Source: Catenaria anguillulae PL171
Lineage: Eukaryota > Blastocladiomycota > Blastocladiomycetes > Blastocladiales > Catenariaceae
Reading direction: 5' to 3'
Assembly: GCA_002102555.1 (NCBI GenBank)
Contig: MCFL01000032.1
Coordinates: 62,001 to 126,000, forward strand
DNA: 64,000 nucleotides
Shown here: one piece after another, positions 10,313-22,059 of the stretch
Layout: each line of letters starts with the position of its first letter
Position numbering within the stretch: the first letter of the stretch is position 1
Notes under the pieces: generated by a model
Seen by the model: the letters and a program-made list of their open reading frames with translations, nothing else
The model's database searches: none
What the model was told of the DNA's origin: nothing
Made by a program: the position numbers and the translations under genes

Positions 10313-12168
10313 ATGTCAACAACCACATCTGAAACCCCAAGCAATGCGCCCGCGGGCTCATCTACTCCCGCATCAATTACCTCGACTCCACCTACCGACC
10401 GCGCTTCTCCTATCCCATCCAATCAGCCAATCATCACGGTCCCTTTCCATGGCTGGACCTTGCACGTTGGCCCCACGGGCCACTTGTACGCCTGGAACCA
10501 CCTCACGCAGCGCGCAACATGGAAGCTTCCGCTCATCAAACCCGACCCGCCATTTGTTGCCTTCCCGCCGCCTGTCCCAAAGTACCGCGTTACCATTCCG
10601 CCGGCAGAAAAGGTGGTTGCAAAGTACCGATTGGGAGACACCCATGTGTGGGCGTGCGACACGGATGCGGGCAACCGTTTCTTTTATCACCGCAAGACAA
10701 AGCGGTCGACGTGGCGTGCTACGCCCGATTTGGCAAAGTGGATCAAGGAGTTGGATGAGCGGTTGAAACGCGAAAAAGAGGAGGTTTCGCAGGATGATCA
10801 TGGCGCCCAGGCCAAGGATGCAATGGATATCGACGACGCAGCGGATGCGGATGCGGAGCTGTTGGAAGAGGAATGGATGACCTGGAGGCCGAGCTCATGA
10901 TGCTCGAAGCCCAAGCCGAACCTACCGGCGCCAGTCACGCTGTCCCAGATGCCGGCGAAAACGACGTCGACCTCGACGACGACCGATTCGACGACGATGA
11001 CGAGGACGAGGAGGAAATCCACGAATTCACGTTGGCCGAAAAATCTGCCCTCTTCCTCTCACACCTCCGCTCGCTTGATCTCTCACCCTTTGCCCCCTTT
11101 GACCCAACCATCCTGCCCGATATTGATCTGACCCCGCGCCAGCGCCAAGACTTGTTTGACCAATACTGCCACGAGCGCGCGGCCGAGCTCAAGGCAGCCA
11201 AGCTCGCCGCCATGGATCCGCGCCAACAGTTTCTGCAGCTCGTGCACGAGAACCGCAAGCTTTTTTGGGAGGAGATGAAGCGCAAGTTTAAAAAGGACCC
11301 GCGGTTTTCCGGGTACGGGTCGACGGATCGCGAGCGGGAAAAGCTATGGAAGGAGGCCAAAAAGATGAAGCCCGACGAGTTGAAGCGCGCAATTGAAAGT
11401 GCGGGCGCAAGCAGCGCCACCGGTGCGGCAACCGGCGAGTCTGCTAAGCAAGCGCAGGAGCGCAAACGGGCCGCGGCAGAGGAGGCTTTCCGTGCACGCG
11501 AAGCCCAGGTGCGTGCTGACTTGGCATCGGCGCGCCAGCACGCGACAAAGGTGCTTCGCAAGGCCAATGCAGATGAGGCGCGCGCCCTGTTTGGCTCGTT
11601 GCTCGTGGATTATGCACGTGCGGGCGATGATCCCGCAGGCTTGTTGGCGGCCGTGCGTCGCGACGCGCGGTTCCAACAGGTAGTCCAGCTGGGGCTAGGG
11701 ATGGCGGGCATGCAAGATATGGTTGGCGCTCGGTTGAGCGAGCTGACAGCCGCTGCCGAGAGAATGGTTTGTGAGCGGCTTGCCAAGGAGGTGACCATGG
11801 CTCGCGTTGGACTCGAGTCCGTTGCCAGCGTACTGGAAAAGAGCTCGTGGACTCAAGATGCAGCGGTGATCAAGTCTGTTGGCGGCATTGAGAAATTGGA
11901 AGCGATTGTTGGTCGATATTTGGCACAGAAGCGGGCAGAGGCTCGAGGCATGGCCGTGGATGCCTTGGCTGATGCACGCGCTTCCATTGAGGCGTGGGTC
12001 GTGGACCGGTTGGCCGAAGGTGTGGATCCAGAAGCAGAGGTGCATGGATTAGCGTATATGCTACGGAGCGATCCGCGGTGGGCGGGTGTGGATGGGATGC
12101 AAGAGGTGGCCGAAGAGTTGATGCGAGGAGCAGTCAAGAGCGCCATCGTATCGCTCAAAAGCCAATGA
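10313..12168 (+). CDS. WW- and FF-domain pre-mRNA processing protein (TCERG1/CA150-Urn1 type), one frame break
   Basis: Two N-terminal WW domains are visible: GWTLHVGPTGHLYAWNHLTQ with TWKLP, and HVWACDTDAGNRFFYHRKTK with STW. An acidic linker follows, then FF-type helical repeats (FLSHLRSLDLSPFAPFD with RQRQDLFDQYC; QFLQLVHENRKLFWEEMKRK), and a long helical C-terminus. Tandem WW plus FF is the layout of TCERG1/CA150, Prp40 and yeast Urn1, which couple splicing with RNA polymerase II. The frame changes at 10866-10873 (GAGGAATGG): one base is missing between the acidic stretch ELLEEE and MDDLEAEL. I tested intron solutions there; none keeps phase with a good donor. Start ATG 10313 follows a CACC context. 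The assignment within the WW/FF family is moderate. Confidence 0.75.
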
Positions 12169-12456
12169 CTGTTGCAAGGTGTTCCATTTTCCATTTACAC
12201 ACGAATGGCGCCTTATCGATTAATGTGCGAAATATGTATCAACATCATTCAATCAACAAAAAAAGATTACGATGTGTACGAGGGGATAAAGAGAAGTAGC
12301 TATTTTCAATGGAAGCAGTCCTTGAACGGACTGGTGAAATGTATGAGCGGGACGAGGCGGGCTAAACAATGAGAAATCGAAGAAAAGAGACACATTTCCG
12401 TATTCCACCACCCGCATATGACCGACTGTGTCTTCACCGCCTTGTGTGCCTTGTCT

Positions 12457-14849
12457 TTAGCTCTTGCCCATCACCGACTTGCCGCCACCAATCGGCGACG
12501 CCAGCACCTTGATGGCCTCGGGTACTTCCATGATACGGCTAATCAACAAGTGCAGGTACTCGAGCAGCCTCTCGTTCTCCATGGTCGTAGCTAGTGCCAA
12601 CACCAGACGAGCAGGTCAGCACTTGGTATAGCAGGCCACAATGAGAAAGCAAAATCTGTACCAGTCAAGTCTTCCTTCAACCGGATCTTCTCAATGTCCA
12701 TGGCGGAATCATTGGCTTTGTCTTTGCGCATGCTGCGAACAGAAATCATGCCGCTGCCATACTTCTTTGCCAACTCTTGCTTGGATCCGTGGCGTGACTG
12801 GGCCTTGGCGTTGACAAGCGTGTCATGTTGCTGGAGCGGCTGCACCTCAGCGACGGGAACCGTGACGGCCAGGGGCTCGTTCTTGATGAGATTAATGGCG
12901 TCGTCGACAGAGTCGCACGACAGTGCCTGTTGCAAGGTCGACGGCAGGTCCGCAAATGAGCTTTGCTTGGACATGGACCTGGAGCCGGGTTGCTGTTGGC
13001 TAAGCTGAAGAATCTTGTTACGAAGAGACGTGTTTTCGGCGCGGGCCTGTGAAAGCGACTGTAGAGCGATTTGGGTCTGTGAGGATGACGGTCTTTGGGA
13101 TGGACAAGTGCGAACAGTCACGACACGTACCCGACTCAAATGCTCCACCTCCTGCTCGCGAATGCTGTGCAATTCTTGAATCTGCTGGTACTGAGTCTTG
13201 GCCAGCTGAACCAGCTGCTCATGCGACAAGTTATCGATGAACACCAAATCACGTTGTTGAGCCGACACTTGCTGGGTCACTTGGAACGGAGCCAGGATGG
13301 GGCGGTCCACTGGGTACACGATCGGTGTAGGTTCTGGCTCATCCTGCTGCACCTGCTTCGCGGATGTTTCAGTGTTGATGAGATGAGAGGTATTGATAAA
13401 CACGGCGTCGACGTTTGCCTCCAAGTCGGTCGTGAATGGCGCACTGAAACTCGGTGAGCGACTAACGGGCAATGGCGAGTGAATTGCTGCCTCCAAAAGG
13501 GACACCGAATTGATGGCTTGCGGCTTCCGGTCAGAATCATTTTCGTCGGTTTGCGTAATCTTGGGCACGCTCGGAACGCGGTCAAATGTCAAGAATGGAG
13601 CGTTGCCGGCAAATTCGAGGTTGACCAAGCTTCCTGCGCGGCTAACAGGCAAAGGAATGGTACGTGCACGCTCCAAAAGACTCCTCTGGAAACAGAGATA
13701 TCAAATAATGTCAAGTGAGCCATCAAAGACAAGCTTGCCCTGTCATGCAAACAGTGTCCGCACCTGGGAACCGGCGTGATCCGCTTTGGCTTCATACGTT
13801 TGGTCGAGGGCATCGCCAAAACTTACCATCACCGAGGGAACACTCGTCGTTGGACTTGGCTTTACATCGCCCTCTTGATTGCGCTGGTGTTGGTGCTGCT
13901 GGTCTGCATGGCCATTCTCCAACTTTGATTCGCTTGCGCCAACCACTTCTCGAATGCCTCTTTTGCGCCTTGCAGCAAACTCTGCATCGACTTGCTCTTG
14001 CCCCCAACCAACCTGGGCCGACTTCCGCCAATACTGGGCGACCGCATGAGAACATTGGACTCGTTGAATGTAGATTCGGCATTGTACATGTTTTCAAGCA
14101 CGCGCATATCGCCGCCGACAGTCAAGCTGTGCGCTGAAGCCGTCTTACCGAGGGATCCCAAAAGGCTTCGGCCAGAGGTGTGCTCGGGTGCAATCTGGTT
14201 CTGAGAGGCGCGAGCCGATGTCGAGGTCACGTCGGCGGCAGAGGCACGACGCGACGAGCGCTTGGATCCCGACGATTGCGCGAGCTGCTGTGACTGTTGT
14301 TTGGTGCCCCCGAGGTTGTTGTTTGACGAAGACGAAATATTGTCCACAGACAAGTACGAGCGCTTGGGAGAAGACTGTTGTTGTTGCTGTTGCTCCGAGG
14401 AAGATGACTGCTGGCCGCTGGCATCTGCATTCGACGCCAAAAGTCGGACTTTGACCCCTGGCGCGAGTTGGGCTTGGATCCAAGATTCATGCGTGATCCA
14501 CGGTGGATCAATGACGGGTTGGACGCCGTCGAAGTGGTGGTATAGTTGGCTTCCGATATCGCCGGCTGAGCTTCTTGCTGCTGCTGCTGGGCATTGTCGG
14601 GAATCGCCATAAAGTCATGGTTCGGCTGCTCCACGCGAGGAGCCGCATTGCTATCGACAGCGGCTTGAAGCTGATCCGACGACTGCGACGATTGCTGAGG
14701 TTGTGCAGACTGCACATTCAGTTCCCCTGTGAACAATGAATGCGTTTGGGTCAATGACGTGTGATTGAGGAGTGTGGGTTGAGCCTGTCAGATATACCTC
14801 GAGACCCGCCCGTGACGGGCTGCTCAATGGCTTGTTCGATATCAGCCAT
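12457..14849 (-). CDS. Ser/Gln-rich coiled-coil protein with Rab11-FIP-like C-terminal motif (frame breaks)
   Basis: Exons 14849-14798, 14726-13827, 13685-13131, 13076-12662 and 12590-12457. The N-terminal half is disordered, with Ser and Gln runs. After 13685 the protein contains two copies of a PLPVSR motif, then a heptad-rich coiled coil (LVQLAKTQYQQIQELHSIRE, then ALQSLSQARAENTSLRNKIL). The last 45 residues contain LLEYLHLLISRIMEVPEAI, which resembles the Rab-binding helix of Rab11-FIP proteins. A 54-nt intron (13130-13077) keeps the frame and lacks stops, so it could be read as coding. Frame breaks of one missing base are likely near 14436-14446 (TTTT run) and 13955-13965 (GAGGC); the first could instead be a 77-nt intron with a weak GTGGAT donor. 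No orthologue is recognised. Confidence 0.6.
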
Positions 14850-15230
14850 TCTGCGCTACGATGAAATGACGGAATGTGTTGTCTTGGATGATGCGGACAA
14901 GGCGATTTCACCACAGACGAGGGTGCGGTTGAAGTTCGGTGAAGGGTCGGGCTCGTGTATTGCCGTGAGTCTATAAAATGCGCCGGTATCGTCTAGGTGT
15001 ATGCTGCTGTGAGTGCAGGGAGTCGGTAGATGTTTTTTCTTCGTCAGCCAAGTATTGGCGCTATCAATTACGATTCGGCTTTCGAATAGATTGCTTGATC
15101 CAAGACCGATTCACAAGGGATGTCGAACCAAGTGCAGCATGAGGACAACACACGACGACGCGTCACACAGCCAACATTCAAAATTTCACCAAATACATGC
15201 ATACAGAAACGTACAAACTGTCGACTTCAA
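14850..15230. other. Intergenic between two minus-strand genes
   Basis: 381 bp carrying the promoter of the coiled-coil gene and the 3' UTR of Aquarius. No additional gene is visible. Confidence 0.5.
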
Positions 15231-18200
15231 TCAACTCTCAGCCATAATCACATCACCATCTGCATCCTCCTCATCCACCATCATATTTTCCAGCTCAATC
15301 TGCTGCGCCAAGGTCGCCACCAACTGCGCCATCTCGGCCAACCCGCCAACTTGTGTCTGCTTGGGAACCGCCACATCCGCATCCGCCCTCCTAACCGTCT
15401 CCGGATCCGCCACATACCTTTCCTCGGGGACCAGCGCCAACGCGCCTGTGGGCCGCGCCTCAAACTGCTGCAATGTCGGCGCCAATTCCACAATGCCCTT
15501 GAACAGTTGCAGCTTGCCAAACACATAAAGCCCGAGCCTTGCCCTCGACATGGCCACAACCATACGCCTAATATCTGCAAAATGGCCTGCGTGTTTTGTC
15601 CTGACGAGCGACAAGAGCACGTAATCGTTCTGTTGCCCCTGGTACCGATCCACGGTGGTCACTTGACACATTGGGAACAGGCTCGGGTTGTACGCACACC
15701 GCTTGGAAAGCACCTCCAAAATGAGCTCCCGCTGCCCATTGTACGTGGTCAAAATCACAACGCGGTCGGCGGGATACCCAATGAGGCACATGTACTGGTA
15801 CACGGCCACCACGTACTCTGCCTCTGCCACTTCTGGAACACGCCGGGGACGGGCACACTTCGCCTGCGCCATCGGCCATGTTCAGCCACTGATAATCGTG
15901 CACAAAACCCGGGTTGGCATATGCGCCAAGCTGGTCGACGAGCGCATCCAAATGATCCAAGTCCGGGTACACGTGCTGGTACAGTGCGCAAATCGAACGC
16001 CGTGTCCTGCCCTGGCGATCCAACGTGATGCTCGGCACGCCAAGCCGCAGCATCCTCACATACAAGGACTCTGCAACGCCCGCAAGGTCCGGGCACTGGA
16101 CCACGGGCGGCAGCTGCTGCTGGTCGCCAATCAGCACCACGCGCTTGACCTTGCGCGACAACGACAAGGGGATGAACGCCTCGACCTCGAGCACGGTGGC
16201 GGCCTCTTCCATCACAAGTGAATCAAAGTCAAAGCCCAAGTCGATCAAGTCGCGACGCTTCAGCGCCGCATATGTGGTGGTCATGGCCACAATGCGCGCG
16301 TCGCGGCCAATGAGCAGATTGGCCTTGTCGCGGTCAGACTTGAGCACCTCGAACGCACGCGATTGCGTCACGTCGCGGTGCATGGCTTGCAGGTGCAGCC
16401 AGCAGCCGTCGGCAACGCGGCGGGCGGCGGCCAGGTATCGCAGTCGGCAAACAGGGGCGAGCCGGAGAGGTCAGTAAAGTAGCGGGTAAAGGGAAACGCC
16501 GCGATCAGGTCGGTGGCGGCGGCGGTCGAGTCGTCCGAGTACGCTGGGGACGAGGTAAATGTGGACCACAGCGTGGCAATGTGGTAGTTGAAAAACGCAG
16601 ACGCGGTCTCACACGAAAAGGCGTGGTCGCCCGGAATGTTGAGTGACGTGGCGAGTTTTTGAACATCGGCCAGCAGCTCGGCACGGCGTTCCTACATTTG
16701 TGAGCACATTACTGTGTGAGAAAAAAAGTGCGCGGTCACGATACTGCAATGTGAATGAAGACGGACCATGAAATGCGACACCCGTCCATACTGGTTCCAC
16801 CCGCTCCCGGCCTCATCATCGGCATGCCCCAACCGCAGCAAATGCCTCTCGGGCACATGGTTCAGCTGACACAACTTGTCAAACAACTGGTTGAGCACCT
16901 GGTTACTGTGCGTCAGCAACAAAATGCGCTCTTGGGGCTTGCCATGATACAGGATGCACAGGATTTGCACGGCCACGTCCGTCTTGCCCGTCCCTGGCGG
17001 GCCAACAATCAGCGACATGCCCAGACCAGTGCCAGCGCGGATCGCTTGGGTTTGTGTGGGCGTGAAGCGAATCTTGTTTTCGCGGGCCAGTGATTTTTGA
17101 AAGGGCCCAAGCGGGCGAGGGGCACTTGGCGGGCGTGAATTGTAGTTGGATCGGTGAATGTGAGCAGGAGGCGGTCAGTGGATTCGCCGTCGTACTCGAT
17201 CGTCTGTCAGTTCGGTTACAGTTAGAATCGGTCAGCACATGGGCCGCTGGGTAAGAAGCAGTAAAATTCAAGTACCTTGCCCGGAAACGCCTCGTGCAAA
17301 TGTTCGCGATCCACAAATGTATCGTGGAAATACATGTCGACCATGTTTTCCTCAAACGCCTCGCCACAACCGCACCGGGATCGCCGTATCCCAAAAACAC
17401 ATCGCCCAACCAAGGAGGCAACACCTCATCGCTTTGCTCGGCACTCACCTCCCGAATGCCATCAAGCACGGCCCAAAAATTGTTTTCCCTCGGATTACGC
17501 CTCACAAGCACATTGAACGCGCCATACACCTCGCCTCCAACCTCGTCGTCGCGCAAATCGGCGACATACTGGTGCCTGTCCAAATGCACCTTGAGCGTAC
17601 GCCTACGCTCCTCCTCGCGCGTGATGCGCTTGCGCTCGTCCCACGTGCGGTCGGCGCGCACGGGTCGATTGTCGGCAGCCAACAGCACATCAACGAATGC
17701 AGCGCGAATGTGTTGCACTTGATATCCATCGGCCGCACCACCACCCGCGCCCATGGCCGTGGTGCGCGGAACAATGACGGCAAAGTATACCACCTCGCCC
17801 TTGCTCAGTGAGTCCCAATGCTTGCACTGCTCCCACCGCAATCCGTCGAGCGAAAACTTGACCTCGAGATCCACGCGGCTCGGTGCCGCATCGAGCGCGG
17901 GCCGCCCGACATAGGTGAGTGTACTCGACTCGGGGGCAATGGCCATGCGCGACTTGCCGTGAAATTCGAGTGCTTGCGTGTCGTGGTTCCACGTGGGGCG
18001 CAGCCGCCCAACGGCGTCGTGGACGGCTTCACGGATGGCGTACTGCGACTCCTTGCGGTACAGGGCGTAGTGACGGAACAAGTAGTCGGCGAGCGACATG
18101 GATTGCAGAGACAGCGGCGGGACTTGGGCGTCCACGACCGAGTTGGATGTGACGGGAAACAGGGGCAGGTGACGAAAGTCGGTCAGCGGGGACGGGTGGG

Positions 18201-19322
18201 TGCCGAGGTAGTCGATGAGCACGGCCACTTTTTCTGGTTTGGCGTACGGCGTTGTCGAAGCGATTGAATTCGAACGGAGGGCGAGCACTGCGAGCAATGA
18301 ATCAATCACGCCCTCGTTCTGAATCCCATCAAGCTGGCCGCGCAAGTACGCGTGGTCTTGCAGCTGCGCATAGTGCACCATAGCCAAGTCCATCATTTCT
18401 GGGTGCTCGGTTGCGTATTGCGTAAACACGAGCCGCTGAAAATGCTTGAGGCGCTGCTCAATGTGTGCTTGAGCCTGGTCGGGCGAGTACATGGCGCCGG
18501 AATGCTCGTCCACTGCAAACAACAGGTAGGCCAGCAGCACAGTGAGCCAACGGCCAATGTCGGAGGCGGCGCCAAAGGCATCGCGCGCCTTTTCGGCAAG
18601 GGAGAGCAGACCGTGGTCAAGGAGCAAGGCATGGACAAAGCGGCGCGTGGGCAGTTGAGATTCTAGGACGATGAGGAGGTTCAGGGTGCGGCAAATGAAT
18701 GTAGACTGTTGAGAGGTTGGTGGTGACGCCGAGTTGAGCAGGCTGATGAGCTGGGCCACAAGTGTTGAGAGCCACGAGTGGTCGAAAGCGAGTCGAGCAA
18801 GCAGGTCCTGGTCGTCTGCGGCCTTGGACAGTTTGCGCTGAAACTGTTTCCACAACTTTGGCAATGCGGGAGCTTTGGCCAACTCCAAGTTGCGGCGGTC
18901 GTCCGAGCACAAGTGTGACCAAATGCCGATGGCAACAAGGCGGAAAGTCTCTTTGCGGACAAACTCGACCTCGATGCACTGAAAGGCGAGCGCGAGAAAC
19001 TCGAGGGCAGTTGCGCGATCCGCCCACTTTGTTGAGACAAGGTCGTTGTTGATGGCGATTTGTGCAAGGGTGTGGACGAGCCCTTGAAACGGGTTTTGGT
19101 CGGCGTCGGCGGCAGCAAAGACTTGCCAGACCGAGGTGAGGGACCGGGACGACTTGTACTCTTGAGGGCAGAAGAAGCAACGGCAACGGCAAGTTTCCAA
19201 GACGATTGGTCGGTGGCCCAAGCGGTGAGGCTGGCACGAAAGGTGTTGCCTGGGGTCGACGGGTCGCCGTTGCCACTGTTTGAGGAGGCGGAGGAGGGAG
19301 CGGGCCGAGAGACTGGGGCCAT
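15231..19322 (-). CDS. AQR: Aquarius-type intron-binding spliceosomal RNA helicase (several frame breaks)
   Basis: SF1 helicase of the intron-binding complex in the spliceosome (AQR, fission yeast Cwf11). Exons about 19322-17276, 17203-16767 and 16691-15231. Landmarks in order: the armadillo-like N-terminal half (CIEVEFVRKE, LPKLWKQFQRK); the WLGDVFLGYGDPG insert; Walker A GPPGTGKTDVAVQI; THSNQVLNQLFDK; RHLLRLGH; DEAD-equivalent VMEEAA; IGDQQQLPPVV; LTTYNGQ; TTVDRYQGQQNDYVLLSLVRT; VAMSRARLGLYVFG. Frame breaks of one missing base lie near 19160-19210, 17368-17374 (GCGGTT), 17103-17110 (GGGCCC) and 16440-16450, with a compound shift at 15838-15865. Homology resumes after each, so I read a single intact gene with sequence errors. 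The exact N-terminus is uncertain; ATG 19322 is one candidate. Confidence 0.88.
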
Positions 19323-19986
19323 TTCGAAAAGCAGCGAGAGCAGCGTGCAGTGCAATTGGAGATGGAGATGGAGGCAGACCAAGTTTTCAGTGGGTGGGTG
19401 ATCAAGGGCTGATTGCAGCAGGTTGCGTTCATGTGCCCTGCATCGCTCATGTATTAAAGATTATTTTACATACTTTTCTCGAAATGTGTGCGCCTTTGAA
19501 TCAAGATCAGAGCGTCGGTCATGACGAGATGAGACAGCGGTCAACAAAGACACATGACTTATCACGAGGTCTTGGTGCCGTGATCACACTGCAGCACTTT
19601 GTGCCCAAACCGCCACAACCTCGATGAGGGAAAAAAAAAAAAAAAAAAAATGAAGGCACGAGTCAAGGTTCAAGAGAAAAGGAAAAAGTTCATGAAGCGG
19701 CCGAAAGGCGAAGGCGATACTAAGGCGATGAAGGGGATGTCGAGATGACTTTAACACAAGTCAAGTAAAATACTGTGAATCCCTCTTCCCAATTGAACCC
19801 AACGAGCAGCAGTCCAACATATTCATAACCGTCCGACCTCAATGCTCTCGAGCTCAACGAATGGTTTATTACCGAATGTCTTTGAAGCCGAACTTGATAA
19901 CCTCAGCAGCACTCACTCCGCTCCGAAATCAACATCAACACAACAACAAACAACAGCACCGCGACTGCACACTGCACTGCACTGCA
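19323..19986. other. Divergent intergenic region with poly-A tract
   Basis: 664 bp between the Aquarius start (minus) and the TM-SH3 start (plus). It is AT-richer than the flanks and contains the 20-A run listed separately. No gene is visible. Confidence 0.5.
19631..19650. repeat. Homopolymer tract (A)20
   Basis: Twenty consecutive A residues in the intergenic region, the longest homopolymer in the window. Length is likely unreliable in any sequencing method. There is no target-site duplication or coding body beside it to suggest a retroposon. Confidence 0.9.
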
Positions 19987-21854
19987 ATGTCGGACGCATC
20001 GTCGGATCAACCCTCGTCGCCGCTCCACTCGGCCATCAATGCCACGCCCTCACAATGCGTCGCCATCCGCTCCCCTGACGCCTCGCGCATGTGCTCGGCC
20101 TGGGCCCCTCCCCTCGCCCTCGACCTCGCACTGCTCCGCTCGCTTCAATCTTTCAACGCGTCCTCGCTCCCGCCCTCCCCTCAACTGCCCTCCTCGTCGT
20201 CAACGTCCTCCTTCGAATCCCCCGCAGACGCCCTTGACCAAGCACTCGTCCAGCTCGCCCGCGAGTCGTACCTCTCGTCGCGCCTCGCCCGCCCACGTGC
20301 CTCGTGCCGCCGCTCTTTGACCTGCGCTACGCACAGTCCTACTGGTGCGCGCAAATCCTGTCCCTGAGCCATGCCAGGTGCAATGGGACAAAACTTGGAT
20401 TCTCTCCGCCGCCGCCCGTGTGCTTGCCCACTTGCATGGCTTTTGCCGACTCGGTTCGCTCGTCGCAATGTGCCGGGTCCGCCGTCACTGCCTTGGCACG
20501 ATGCTCGTTTGCGTTCCCAGCAGTCAACGAACCATGCATTGATGGGATCCGTGTCGAAGCAAGTACATGTGGATACACGCGGCCAAATGCAATTGGCTGC
20601 AAGTGCCAGGGCATCGATCCGTCAAAGTATCCATGTGTCAAGGATCCAGATGAGCCAACCACACCGCCACAAACAATGTGGGACCGCCGGGCAGCGAAAC
20701 GTCGGCACCGGGCCTATCGTCGGGCGAGCCGCACAATGCAACAACAATTGCCGTGGCGGCCGTGTCTGCGGTGGTGCTTGTCACGGGTGTGCTGCTGGGC
20801 ATCATCTTGTATCGCCGGCGCCAGCAGCGCACAAAACTCCGGGCATTCTCAGTGCCCGTGCGCGATGCGGACCTCGTCAGCCCAGCACTTTTGGCCGCCG
20901 CCAATGGGCCCATGCCCCATTCACCATCATCGACATCGCTACGCTCGGAGCAGGCGGACGCCATGACTTGGACGGCAGCGAATCGCCCAAACCCAGCTCG
21001 CGCTTTCACCACGCATGTCCTCTGTTTCGCCACCCGTCACTTCCTCTGACTTGACCTGCCCACGGCGCGCCCCACATCTGCACACCTCATGGATGCGAGC
21101 GGCGACCTGGCCGACCACATCACCCCTCCATCTATGGCTGCACTTGCCCCGCTTGTTCCTCAACAGCTGCCGCCACCAACGCCGCCACCACGGTCGCACC
21201 GGGCGACCTCCACGGCAACCTTCCATCGCGCCAATCATCGCTGTCGAGCGCAACGGGATTCTACCCAACAACCTTGCGTCGCAAATCGCCCATCGCATCG
21301 CGCGCCGCCTTCGCACCGGATCCAACCACCATGAGCCTATACGCGCCGAGCGAAGTGTCGAGCGTATTTGCCAACCCAATTCCATGAAGGTCGTGGCACT
21401 GTTTTCAGCAACAAGATCCGATGAGATTGCCGGCATTGCTGTTGGGGACATGGTCCGTGTGTACAAGACCTATGTCGACAACTGGTGTCTTGTACTCACG
21501 GAAAAAGACGAAGAAGGATACATGCCCTTGGCGTGCCTCGAAGCATCTACTCCCGTGCCGTCGCCCAACGTCGAGTTTGCCATTTCGCCATTGTCAAGAC
21601 CTCTGGCAGGCACGCTTGTCATTGAATCGCCCACGCTGTCGCCAATTCCTTCATCGGGCCTTGCGAGTACAACGTCGCCCGAATCGACATCACCAACGTC
21701 CAGGCTTGTGTTGGATTTGGGAGGAACAAGGCGCGAGTCCTTGTACTTGTCGCAAGACGATGTCGGCGAGTCGTGGTCTGTCATGGAGCAGTTGGCGTGC
21801 CATGACGCGCACGTGCCTCCTGTGCCTGCCAAGACGCACGAGTCTCAGCAGTAA
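19987..21854 (+). CDS. Single-pass membrane protein: Cys-rich ectodomain, TM helix, cytoplasmic SH3 (many frame breaks)
   Basis: The pieces read in order as: MSDASSDQ N-terminus with early Cys residues; a Cys-rich ectodomain (LFDLRYAQSYWCAQILSLSH, C-x-T-C, CSFAFPAVNEPC, CKCQGIDPSKYPC); a TM helix at 20741-20812 (ATTIAVAAVSAVVLVTGVLL) followed by RRRQQR; a Ser/Pro-rich cytoplasmic linker; and a C-terminal SH3 at about 21385-21545 (VVALFSATRSDEIAGIAVGD, NWCLVLTEKDEEGYMPLACL). At least six single-base losses interrupt it: near 20285-20300, 20655-20668, several in 20960-21130, about 21190, and 21386. After each one the next frame resumes protein-like sequence. Chytrid-type fungi have many TM-SH3 proteins of this kind, but I cannot name an orthologue. 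A role in sensing is inferred from architecture. Confidence 0.68.
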
Positions 21855-22059
21855 AAACGTAGACTGTTTGGATTAGTATCGCAAGCACACATCTCCAAAG
21901 TCCCCTTGATCGCAATTGCAACGTTTTCTTGTTTTTTTCCGTCCTATTCACGCAGTTTGCTCATCCTTTGTCGCTTTTTCTTCCATGTGTAACCTTTTCC
22001 TTGTGTTCCTTGGTCAGTCTGTATACCTTCTTTCCCTCTTCTTTCGCCGTTATTCTGCC

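Noticed and set aside
10741-10873. Intron as the explanation of the WW/FF frame change
   Set aside because: The only phase-compatible option (10750-10841) has a weak GTTGGA donor and no pyrimidine tract, and would delete an acidic stretch that reads as normal coding sequence. One missing base is simpler.
19631-19650. Poly-A as the tail of a retroposed gene
   Set aside because: No coding body, no flanking direct repeat; a simple homopolymer is enough.
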